From Closterium sp. Naga37s-1 (lineage: Eukaryota; Streptophyta; Zygnematophyceae; Desmidiales; Closteriaceae), in the NCBI GenBank assembly GCA_947471745.1, contig CANJKZ010000170.1, forward strand, positions 3,067,501-3,131,500: a DNA stretch of 64,000 nt, written 5' to 3'. The notes beneath the pieces are model-generated. The model worked only from the letters and a program-made list of their open reading frames with translations. It was not told the DNA's origin and searched no databases. This document shows, piece by piece, positions 53,476 through 62,681 of this stretch. How positions within the stretch are numbered: position 1 is the first letter of the stretch; the number at the start of each line of letters is the position of its first letter. The position numbers were made by a program, and so were the translations under genes.

Positions 53476-56400
53476 ATGTACCACCCCACCCACCACGCCA
53501 CCCGCACGGATCGCCTCTCTCCGCCTGCCGGCCTGGGAGGCGCGAAGCAGCAGCTCCTTGGCGGCCCTTCGGGCGGAGCAGGTGGATGCGGGGCGCGAGC
53601 CCACGGGGGGATGGTCAAGGAGCCGCCGTTGCCTCGCAGCAGCGCCGTCTTCGGATCGGGTCGCATGCCGCCTGCGCCAGCCACAGCCGCGGCGCTCTCG
53701 TTGGACGACTCGGATCTCGCCAGCGTCGTCAGCGAGAGCTGGACCAAATGCGCAGCGTCGCGCCGCCTCGCCTCCGTGGCCCCTTCCGCACTGCCCGGCC
53801 AAGGCTTGCCGCAGTCCGCAGCGAACGCGTCGTCCGCGCCCTCCGCCACCACGCCGTCGGGCTTGCCCGGGTCGCTTTCGTCTGGCAGCCGTTGCGGCCG
53901 TTTCGCAGCGTGGGGGTGCGCCGATCCACTCTTCGCGTTCGAGCGCGGCGCGCTGCTGATGGGAGAGAGCGGAATATCTCACGCTGCAGAAACTCCGTTC
54001 CCCGCGCGTCTCCCGCGCGTCCATCTTTCCGCGCAGGCGTCGGCGGGACATGGTGTGGCGCGCGGAAGCAGCGCGAGCAGCATTAGCACGAGCTGCCAGC
54101 ACTCGGCGCTCCACCAGCGGCCGTTCTCGCCATCCGCCACGCCGGAGCACGTCGCGGACTGCTTAGAGCGCACGGCGGACAGCGTGGGCGCGCGCCAGGG
54201 GCAATGGGGAACGGCTGAAGCGCGTGACGATAGAGTTGGAGCGGGTGGCGGAAGCAGCAGCTGCGGGAAGAGACGGTCGGCCGGCGCCCCGCCGAGCACA
54301 GTAGTCGTCGCCGCTAGCTCCGCGCACCCCGCGAACCACCATCCCACCTCCGCCGCACACGCGGTGGCGTCAGCGGCGGTAGGGTGGGAGGAAGCAAATG
54401 GGGAAGGCATTGGGGAGGCAATGGGATGCTGGGCGGAAGGGATGGGAGAAGCGGAGCGGGCGGAGGGCGCGCGCGCGGAGGACATGGAGGAGGGCTTCGA
54501 GCTGTCGGAGTACCTCAGCCTGCCCGACGACCTGGCGTGGTGCGCGTGGCCCGCCTGCGACCAAGTCGCCGTCTCCCGCGCCGTCAACCCCGCCGGCATG
54601 TCCGCCGGGCTAGAAGACGTCGCTGACCGGGCCGACGGGGGCAGCGACCCGCAGCCGAACAGCTTCTGCCGCGCGCACCAGGCGCTGACGTCAGATGCGC
54701 GCGTGCGCGGCGGGTGTCTGATGTCACTGCTAGCGCGTATGGACGGCGACGGCATGCACGCCCACCAGCCGCCCGCCTCCGCCCAGCTCTCCGCTCCCCG
54801 TTCCGCGCATTCTCCCGCGCCCTTTACTGCGCCCATCGCCACCGCCGAGTCGTCGCCGCGCCAGCCGCTCCAGCAGCGTTCGCCGCCACCCGCCGGCCGT
54901 ACGGATGCGGCTTGGGGCAACGAGGCGGTGGCGCTGCTGCAGCGCGCGGAATCGGGGTCGGGACTCGGTGCGGGAACGGCGCCTGTGGCAGCGGAAAAGA
55001 GCGCCGTTGGGGCCGGGGCGCGCGGAGGCTTGCAGGCGGCGATGGATGGCGCGAGCGGCGAGGGGGCGGCGGCGGAAGGCTTGCTCTGGGCGGCGCTGCC
55101 AGACGGTAAGTGCGGGAAGGTGTGCGGAGGGGGGGGGGGAATGGGGGTGGGGGGGGAGGTGGTCCATAGCGCTGCCCCGGAGTAGGCGTGGCTGTGGTGC
55201 GGCGCATACCCCGCTGCAGGTGGGCGTGCGCGTTGTGCTTTCACGCTCGCTTTCCTCTCCACCTCTACATTCATCCAACATCTTCCCGTCCCATCTACCC
55301 CTCTCACCGCCTCCCATCGCCCCGTCTTGCACATCTCCCTCTCCGCAGCGTGGTTCCGCGGGCTGGATGTGTGGGAGGATGCACAGCACGGCGGTCGGCA
55401 GGGGGATGAGCGACCCGCTCGCGTGTGGCAGGGCGCGCATGCCCGCTGGGATGGGGGGTTGGGGGAGGGAGAGGGGGAGGGTAGAGGAATGGGCGCGAAG
55501 GGGCGAGCGCACGGGCGGGATCTTATGGCGGAGGGGGAGTGGGCGGATGTAGGGGCGGCGGATGGGAGCGGTGGGTGGAGTGAGGGTGATGAGGAGAAGA
55601 TGCAGTGGCAGGTGGAGAAGCATGAGGGCGTGCAGGGGGCGCATGCAGCGTGCCTGTGCGGTCAAGGGGTAGCAGCAACGCCACGCGCATCACCACATGC
55701 AGCGGCGGCAGAGGCAGCAGCACGAGATGGAGAAAGAGAGACACTGCCTGCAGTGCCTGCTGCTGCGCTACCCGCTGCTCCCTGGCCCGCCGCCTCCCCG
55801 CTTGCTGCTTCTCCCCACACACCCGAATCTGCTGTTCCACTACACGCCTCGCCTGTAGCCGCGGGTGGTGGTGCGGACGGCCCAAGCAGCGCTGGAGCGG
55901 AGAGGCGTGAGAGGCGGCAGCGCAGCAGCAGAGCGGCTGCAACAGCAGCAGCAGCAGCGGGTGGGGCAAGCGCGGGAAGCGAGGCGGCAGCGATTGAGGC
56001 ACGGAAAGTGCGTGACGCGGCCACTGTGGGGGCACGTGCAGGAGGGGGGAGGGAGGGCAGTGGCGCAGTGGCAGCGGGCACAGGGCAGGGTCGTGGTGCA
56101 GCAGGAGTTGGTGGCGGGGCAGGCGCGCCCAGATTCGTGCCGTATCCCGTATGGCATCAACCCGCCGCTCCCCTCATGGCCCCCATGCTCTTCGTGCAAC
56201 CGCCCTTTCACCCTCCAAGCTTGCCTTACCCGCCAGCAGGTGCGGTGTCAGCAGTGATGGGTGCAAGCCTGCCAGTGCCCATGCGCCCTCTCACTCACAG
56301 CCCCAGGTTGCTCTCCGCCCTCCCTGCTGCTCTTGCCACTCCACCCTCTGCGCCCGCCACCACCGCCGCTGCTGCTGCTGTGCCATCCACAGCACCTGCT

Positions 56401-57594
56401 GCCCGTGCCCCAGCACCCGCCTCCTCTGCCCACGCATCACCCATGTTCGGGCTCGACCCCTCGCACATGCACCACCCCCTCTTCCCACCCCCCCCTGCGC
56501 TGTACCCCGCGCCCCCCTCGCTGCACCCCACGTGTGCGGCGCGGTCCGCCGCGGCCCTGATGATGGCGGCGGCCACGGCCACGGCCATGGCGCGGCGGCG
56601 CCACCTGCTGGGGCTGGCGGGCGAGCCCGTCATGAAGAGGAAGCGCGGCCGCCAGAAGAAGCCGCCGCCTCGCAACGGCCCGTGCGGAGCCACCACGAAC
56701 CTGAGGCGCATTGTGCCCAGGGGGAAAGGGGAGGACGCACACGATGAGGGGGGCGCCGGGGCAGATGCGGCGGGTGAGGCACGAGGGGGTACAGGGGGCT
56801 GCAACGGCAAGGCTGCAGATGGAAGTGGGCCGGGTGGGGGCTCAGGCTTGGTGGCAGGAGGGGCAGCCGCAGGGGTTGCGCAAGGACAAGCAGTCAGTGG
56901 TGGTGGTGGTGGCGGAGGGGGGAGGATAGGAGCAGGCAATGAGGGGCGTGTGCTGTCAGCGACATTTGGAGAGAGGGTGTGTGCGCCTGTGGTAGGCCCT
57001 GTGTTCATGCCTCGGGCCTATGTGCCATTCCCTCTCACCTTCCATGCCGTGCCACAGGGGATGCGCGGAGGCGCTATCACCTCGCCTTTCACCCACCTTG
57101 CTGTGCCTACTGCTACTGCTGCTGTCAGTGGTGCTGCCGGTGATGATGCTGCTGCCGCAGTGGCTGCTGCTGTTGCTAGCGCTGCATCGCCTTGTGCTGC
57201 TGCTGCTGCTGCGGTGCATATGGTTAGCTCTCCTATGCCTTGTGCTGCTCATGACAGCGTCAGCAGTGACACAGCATGTGCAGCAGCAGGCAGCACTGGT
57301 GCGGATGGAGGTGAACGGATGGCTGCTGCTGCACGTGCAATGCCCGCACCCAGCTGTGCCCCACCACCTGCACTCTCATCGGCTGGGTCCCCATCTTCCG
57401 GGACTCCACCTGCTGCACAATTTGTATCTCGCTTTCCCTCCACAGCCAGTGCAGCGACTGCTTCGGCGAGTGGATGTGAAGGTAGGGTGCATGGGGCAAG
57501 GCTGGTTTCAAGAATATTGGAGATGGGGGGAGTGGAGGCAAAGGATTGCACTGCTGGCGTGCATCGTTGGAAGCTTGCTCAGGTGGAACAATGA
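53476..57594 (+). CDS. Host-like two-exon gene, unknown function, possible nuclear protein
   Basis: The start is the ATG at 53476 in a strong context (GCCGCCATGT). Exon 1 is 53476-55105 and exon 2 is 55349-57594; removing the intron joins the frames exactly, giving 1291 residues. I do not recognise the family. Most of the protein is Ala/Gly/Ser/Pro-rich low complexity. Two features stand out. One is a Cys/His group after EYLSLPDDLAW, C356-x4-C361-x36-C398-x2-H401, which could bind zinc. The other is a basic AT-hook-like and nuclear-signal-like motif, MKRKRGRQKKPPPRNG, at about residues 972-987. These suggest a DNA-linked nuclear role, as inference only. A further small intron near 57479 (GGTAGGGT) cannot be excluded. 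Long antisense frames exist, but they run through both splice sites and are taken as GC artefacts. Confidence 0.65.
55106..55348 (+). other. Intron of the host-like gene
   Basis: Donor GTAAGTG after GACG, acceptor CTCTCCGCAG, 243 bp, phase 1. The spliced product keeps the frame (LPD then AWFRGLDVW). Confidence 0.75.
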
Positions 57595-57693
57595 TCTACG
57601 GTAATATTTTTTATGAATGCCTTGGAGGGGCTAGCTAGGGTTGCACCATAGAGGCTATGCGATTGCATATACCCCCTTAGTATATTCCCATTC

Positions 57694-58255
57694 ACCGTGA
57701 TCTCCCGGTTACAAGACCCCCCCGCATAAAAGCCCCGTGGGTCTTCTATCCGGACCAGGGGTCTTTTATTAGGTCAGTCCTGGAGAGGAACCGTCTTTTG
57801 ACCCAAATCATTATAAGACCCCCCCTCAGGCTATTCAGAGTGGTGTTAGTTCATGAGCTGGTTAGCGAGTCACACAAAAAACCACCAAATTCACTTTGTT
57901 AGGCGAATTTGTGGTCAAGGGAGTCAAGATGCCACATCAATCCACCGTTTTTGCCGCCCTTCAGGCAAGAAATGCTGACGTGCCTGTCATTATTCGGCAT
58001 TTCTGAACGTGCGGAAAGGAATCAGGGAGACTCGAGTGCGAGAATCAGGGAATGAATTTCCGCGCTGTGAAGGAATCCAAAATTTGGTACAGAATTTTTC
58101 GAATTTCTTCAACACTGCACTACACAATCCATTTTTTAGTAATTAATAGATGTCCAGGGGTCTTATGCACTATATGCCATTACATAAGACCCCACAACCC
58201 ATTTCAAGCACATTTAGGATAAGACCCCCGGGGCTTTTAACCGGGAGATCACGGT
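57694..58255. mobile_element. MITE-like element with terminal inverted repeats
   Basis: ACCGTGATCTCCCGGTTA at 57694-57711 recurs as its exact reverse complement ending at 58255. The interior has no coding frame and repeats AAGACCCC / GGGGTCTT in both directions. No target duplication could be read, so the superfamily is open. It lies about 100 bp after the host-like gene's stop. Confidence 0.72.
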
Positions 58256-58440
58256 CAAGTCATTCGATTCTTTGACAAATGGGTCTTGTTAGCATTCTTT
58301 TATATACCCTATCATTATAGGCCCCAGAAGTCAGGCTTTCCAATTTGATTTGGATATAGAAAAGCTGACTTTCAGGGTGCTGCGTGCCTTTTTGCGGATT
58401 CATCCATTCTCTTAAAGCCAGCAGCTAAAATAGTGACCCC

Positions 58441-58549
58441 TGTCAAGAATGAAAGTGTTGGTTCATTGATGTGGGTGGGGGTACATATAACAAACCCTAA
58501 CATCTGTACCCCCTAAGACAAACCTCACTACAGGCTACAACATTTGACA
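58441..58549 (-). repeat. 3' LTR of Copia-G (outer end uncertain)
   Basis: The inner end TTTGACA at 58549 meets the PPT. The outer end is put at TGTCAAGAATG (58441), because no second LTR is available. The stem arms GGGGGTACA (58477-58485) and TGTACCCCC (58505-58513) pair over nine bases. Confidence 0.6.
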
Positions 58550-58691
58550 CACCCCCATAGCCTAAGTAAGGGGTGTCAAGCAAAACCAAAAGTGTACGGT
58601 CACAAGACCAGTCACAAAGAAACAAAGCTCAGGGTGGATCACAACGTCACCACACACTCTGAGCACAAGCAACAGGGGCCACAAGGCCAGT
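58550..58691 (-). other. Structured 3' module and PPT of Copia-G
   Basis: ACACCCCC by the LTR faces GGGGTGT at 58570-58576. Then GGTCACAAGACCAGT (58598-58612), GCTCAG (58627-58632) with CTGAGC (58669-58674), and GGCCACAAGGCCAGT (58677-58691). Confidence 0.76.
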
Positions 58692-58750
58692 TCGAGAGTT
58701 CACAAGTGTGTATAGCAAGAGTACAAGCAAAGCAAACAGTAGACTCAAGC

Positions 58751-61612
58751 CTATACACGACTAGAAACTGTGTCAACAAGGCCTAACTGCACACAACACC
58801 TCTGGTGGTCACAAGGCGGAAGCGCCTTGGTGAAGATGTCTGCAGTATTGGCCTCGGACTCCACAAACTCGAAGCGAGCCTGTCCACGTCTCTGCAACTC
58901 TCGCAGAAGAAAGTATCTGACGTTAATGTGCTTCACTCTGCTCTCCAGTCGCGACTCTCGACAAAGGAGAATCGATGCCTTGTTGTCAGTGAACAAGGTT
59001 GGTGCAGAGCTCGGCCGCTCACCAAGGTCGGCGAGCAAGAAGGTCAACCAACGCAGCTCCTGTGCCGCCATGGCACCAGCGTAGATCTCAGCCTCAGCTG
59101 TAGAGGTCGAGACCGAAGAGGAGCGCGTGGACCGCCACGAAACAGCTCCAAAACCCAAGCTGAAACAGTACCCCTGAGTAGACCTATGAGTCTCAGCGTC
59201 GTCAGCGTAAGAAGAGTCACAGTGACCAGTAAGTACGACAGGCTGCTGCCCTCCAAGAACTAGCCCCAGGCCTGATGTCGTCGCTAGGTACTTCGCCACC
59301 CTCACAGCTGCCGTCCATTGAACAGGACGGTGTCTCCCTGGCGCAACAAAGCGAGCAAGGATGCTGAGAGGGAAGGCGAGGTCCGGGCGAGTGCAAGTCA
59401 TCAGGTACATGAGGCAGCCCACCAGCTCTGCGTAGGGACCACTAGACTCAAACGGCTCGTCAGGAAAGGGTCCAGTAAGTCTGTGGTCAACAGCAAGAGG
59501 TGTGCGCTGTACTGTGGAGTGCTGAAGCTCGAACCGCTGAAGGACCTGCTGCACCATGTGTGACTGTGAGAGTGTAATGGTGCGAGCAGCTCTGTCCCTG
59601 GTGATCTGCAGGCCAAGGTAGTGGCGCAGCTCACCAAGGTCAGTGCACGTGTGTCTCTTCTGCAGTTCGGACTTCACGTCTGCCAAGGCAACCCTGTCAG
59701 CAGTGGCGAAAACCAGGTCGTCGACGTAGACCAGAACAAAGAACGGTGTGGAGCCACGACGAACGAACAGCGACGGGTCGGCAGAAGACGGCTGGAACCC
59801 AAGGTCAGAGAGGGTAGAACGAAGAGTGTCGTGCCACTCACGAGGAGCCTGACGAAGACCGTAGACAGGTCGCCTGAGCCTCCACTGAGTCTCAGGAGGG
59901 AAAGTGTCAGTGAAGGCAGAGGGACGACGCAGCCAGACCTCCTCGTGTAAGCTACCCTGAAGGAAAGCAGTGGAGAAGTCGAGAGAGTGTAACTCGTAGT
60001 CTCTCTGTGCTGCTACGTGCAGTAACACTTGAAGAGTGGTCATCTTCGGGGTAGGCGCGAAGGTCTGAAAGAAGTCAACTCCCTCGCGCTGACTGAAACC
60101 TCTAGCCACGTAGCGCGCCTTGAATACCGGAGGAGATCCCGGTGGCCGCTTCACCCAGTAGATCCACATGCCATCAACTACGTTCGCCCCAGGGGGGGGA
60201 ACCTCGTCGACGTAGGTGCCTGTGGATCTGTAGGAGGCCATCTCTGCGTCCATGGCAGCTCTCCACTGAGAGGCCCAAGGCCCTGACACTGCCTCAGCGT
60301 AAGTGCGAGGAGTCAGTATGTTAAGGGCGTCGAGGTCTCCCTCAGGGGCGAGCAGCATGGCACAGAGATGTGGGGAAGCGGCTGCCAGGAACTCTAGCTC
60401 AAACTGCCTGTCCTCTAGGGTGTCACAGCCAAGGGCAGACTCACCCCCGACGGCCAGAGGACTGGTAAGAGGAGCAGCCACAAGACCGGTGGCGTAGTCA
60501 AGGCGGCGAGTGGAGGCAAACTCAGTGACTGCGGCAGTAAGGGCGGAGACAAAGGAGATAGAGGTACGAGGGTCGGTAACAAGAGAGGCGAGAACACGAG
60601 AGAGAACAAGACGGTACGTGCAGTAGTAGTCAGTGACAGGAGTAGAGAGAGAAGCAGTGAAGGCCGACTCAGGAGGAGACGGAAGGAGAGACGGAGACGA
60701 ACGAGGCGGACTAGAATGAAAGAGGGCAGTATGAAGGTCAGTAACAAGAACAGGAGACGAGGGACGAGCACGAGGGGAGCGACGAGAGGCCCAAGTCTGA
60801 GGAGGAGGGGACAACGGAGGCTGAGAACGAGGGAAAACAGCCGGGGAGGGGTCAGGAGGAGGAAGCGGAGGACCCGAGACGGGAGGAGAGGGGGAGGAGG
60901 AAGGAGAGTGGGAGGGGAGACCGAGGGCCCGAAGACCGGAGACAGGAGGAGGAGGCGGCGGCTGCTGCTGCTGCTGTGGCGGCGGCGGCGGCGGCGGCGG
61001 CTGCTGCTGCGGCGGCGGCTGCTGCTGCTGCTGCGGCGGCTGCTGCTGCTCCTCCTGCTGCTGTAGCGGCTCCAGCTGCTGCGCCTCCTGCTGCTGCGGC
61101 GGCTCCACCTGCAGCTGCTGCAGCTGCTCCTGCTGCTGCTGCTGCTCCTCCAGCCGCTGCAACTCTCTCTCCTCTCTCTCCAACTCCAACTGCTCCTTAC
61201 GGGCACGGCGAACACGAGCCTGGTGCCGGGTCGGGTAGGGGTGGGGGGGAGGAGTAGTGTCGGGGGCTGCGGCAGCCCCAGGACCGCCCTCCAAAGCACC
61301 TGGCGCACCACCCCCAGAGTCAGAACCACCAACAGCAACACGATTAGGCTCACCAGGACCCAAAGAGGGTGCACCCGCACCCCCAGACGTAGCACCCCCA
61401 AAGTCAGCAGGACCAACACCAGCTCCCGGAAGACAAGAGTCTCCTGCAACCACAGGCTCAGCTTCAACTCCAGCACCCCCAGAGCTAGCACCTGTAGGGC
61501 CCTCTCCACGAGCACCAGCTCCCGCAGGGTCTGCAGCAGGCTGCGAGGAGGACTGCGGGGAAGGAGGATGCACCTGAGGGGCTACCGAGGGGGGAGGGGT
61601 AGCCTGGGACAC
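58751..61612 (-). CDS. Copia-G reverse transcriptase-RNase H segment
   Basis: An open frame of 953 codons. It starts in the Gly/Ala/Pro linker, passes a Gln/Leu/Glu-rich stretch that looks like a charged helix (about residues 145-210) and a Pro-rich stretch. It then enters RT: GANVVDGMWIYWVKRPPGS, DFSTAFLQG, GLRQAPREWHDTL and YVDDLVFATAD. RNase H has VLTGHCDSSYADD, STAEAEIYAGA, FTDNKASILLC and DIFTKALPPCDH. All catalytic motifs are there. It is out of frame with the integrase part because one C is missing from a C-run near 61650 (GATCCCCCGG). The ATG at 61612 is not a natural start. Confidence 0.88.
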   Translation of the reverse strand: MSQATPPPSVAPQVHPPSPQSSSQPAADPAGAGARGEGPTGASSGGAGVEAEPVVAGDSCLPGAGVGPADFGGATSGGAGAPSLGPGEPNRVAVGGSDSGGGAPGALEGGPGAAAAPDTTPPPHPYPTRHQARVRRARKEQLELEREERELQRLEEQQQQQEQLQQLQVEPPQQQEAQQLEPLQQQEEQQQPPQQQQQPPPQQQPPPPPPPPQQQQQPPPPPPVSGLRALGLPSHSPSSSPSPPVSGPPLPPPDPSPAVFPRSQPPLSPPPQTWASRRSPRARPSSPVLVTDLHTALFHSSPPRSSPSLLPSPPESAFTASLSTPVTDYYCTYRLVLSRVLASLVTDPRTSISFVSALTAAVTEFASTRRLDYATGLVAAPLTSPLAVGGESALGCDTLEDRQFELEFLAAASPHLCAMLLAPEGDLDALNILTPRTYAEAVSGPWASQWRAAMDAEMASYRSTGTYVDEVPPPGANVVDGMWIYWVKRPPGSPPVFKARYVARGFSQREGVDFFQTFAPTPKMTTLQVLLHVAAQRDYELHSLDFSTAFLQGSLHEEVWLRRPSAFTDTFPPETQWRLRRPVYGLRQAPREWHDTLRSTLSDLGFQPSSADPSLFVRRGSTPFFVLVYVDDLVFATADRVALADVKSELQKRHTCTDLGELRHYLGLQITRDRAARTITLSQSHMVQQVLQRFELQHSTVQRTPLAVDHRLTGPFPDEPFESSGPYAELVGCLMYLMTCTRPDLAFPLSILARFVAPGRHRPVQWTAAVRVAKYLATTSGLGLVLGGQQPVVLTGHCDSSYADDAETHRSTQGYCFSLGFGAVSWRSTRSSSVSTSTAEAEIYAGAMAAQELRWLTFLLADLGERPSSAPTLFTDNKASILLCRESRLESRVKHINVRYFLLRELQRRGQARFEFVESEANTADIFTKALPPCDHQRCCVQLGLVDTVSSRV
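60950..61170 (-). repeat. GCTGCTG/GGCGGC arrays in the Copia-G linker
   Basis: Plus-strand GCTGCTGCGGCGGC-type repeats code for Gln- and Pro-rich tracts between integrase and RT on the minus strand. Confidence 0.78.
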
Positions 61613-61641
61613 ACCTGACGGGGCGGGACCAGGGGGGGAGG

Positions 61642-62679
61642 CTATACCGGGGGATCAGGAGGGGGAGCGGAAGTCAGGAAGAGAGGGGGAGGAGGAACCG
61701 GGAGACCTTGACTGGGGTACCTGACGCAGTAGGGGGTGGACTCCTCGAAACGGACGTCACGTGAGTCAAAGAACCGGTGAGAGGGAGGGTGGTAAAAGGT
61801 GAAGTCAGAGGAGTCCTCAGGGAAACCAAGGAAGACACAGGGAACAGCGCGAGGCGAGAGCTTGTCCGCGGAAGTGTCGCGGACAAGAGCCAAGCAACCC
61901 CAGACACGAAACCTCGACGCAACACCAGGGGACCCGGTCCAAAGACTGGTCGGTGAAGCCTCTGGCGGAGAGACGCGTGGCCAGAGGTTCAGCTGGTGAG
62001 CGGCGTACCTAACCGCGTAGGGCCACAGAAAATGGGGGGCACGGGCGTGAGTCAAGGAGGTGCGGGCGATCTCCATGACCAAGCCTATGCGGCGCTCAGC
62101 AACCCCATTCTGTTGTGGGGACTCTGGAAGCTTCCAGGACTGACCAATGCCCTGCTCGCGATAGAATCCAGCGAGAATGCCGGAGCGAAACTCACCCCCA
62201 CGGTCAGAGTGAAGACAGGTGACACGACGACCACGAGTGCCCTCAGTGGTAAACAACCACCTGATCAGCGTAGAAGTCACCTCAGACTTCTTCGCTAGGG
62301 GGAACACTGTGGTGTAGCGGGAGTAGTCGTCAACGACCACCAAAAAGAAACGCACGTGCTCAGAGCTAAGGCGAGGGGCGGGGCCCCAGACGTCCAAGTG
62401 GAGCATCTCAAAAGGCTCGGTGGCCGGACGAAGGGAGGAGGAGTGAGGGGTGGCGCGCAGCCGACCCTCGACGCAGGGACCGCACGGCGGTGCAAGCGAA
62501 GGCGGCAGCGACGGCAAGACACGCGGGAGGCCTAAGACAAGACGCTGACGAGACATAGCGCGCAGACGAGGGAGGGACGGGTGCCTCGTCCGGTGGTGCC
62601 ACAGAACGGTGGGGTGTGCAAGCGACCGGCAGGAGCACGACGCAGCAACTGGACCAGACACGGGAACCTGACCAGACAC
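61642..62679 (-). CDS. Copia-G pre-integrase and integrase segment
   Basis: An open frame of 345 codons with VLWHHRTRHPS (Arg-Thr where relatives have Arg-Leu-Gly, so the first zinc His spacing is slightly altered), CGPCVEGR, integrase HLDVWGP, HSDRGGEF and NGVAERRIG with the 35-residue spacing, then the VWGCLALV and DVRFEEST C-terminal parts. It stops at TAG (61642) after DPP, where relatives read on through GPAPSGVSQ. It is separated from the protease by a frame change within the Gln-codon repeat. Confidence 0.87.
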   Translation of the reverse strand: MSGQVPVSGPVAASCSCRSLAHPTVLWHHRTRHPSLPRLRAMSRQRLVLGLPRVLPSLPPSLAPPCGPCVEGRLRATPHSSSLRPATEPFEMLHLDVWGPAPRLSSEHVRFFLVVVDDYSRYTTVFPLAKKSEVTSTLIRWLFTTEGTRGRRVTCLHSDRGGEFRSGILAGFYREQGIGQSWKLPESPQQNGVAERRIGLVMEIARTSLTHARAPHFLWPYAVRYAAHQLNLWPRVSPPEASPTSLWTGSPGVASRFRVWGCLALVRDTSADKLSPRAVPCVFLGFPEDSSDFTFYHPPSHRFFDSRDVRFEESTPYCVRYPSQGLPVPPPPLFLTSAPPPDPPV

Positions 62680-62681
62680 AG

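Noticed and set aside
53979..55665. Antisense frames (451 and 311 residues) opposite the host-like gene
   Set aside because: They cross the intron and its splice signals and look like the complement of a GC-rich coding strand. The plus strand gives a clean splice and a Kozak-type start.
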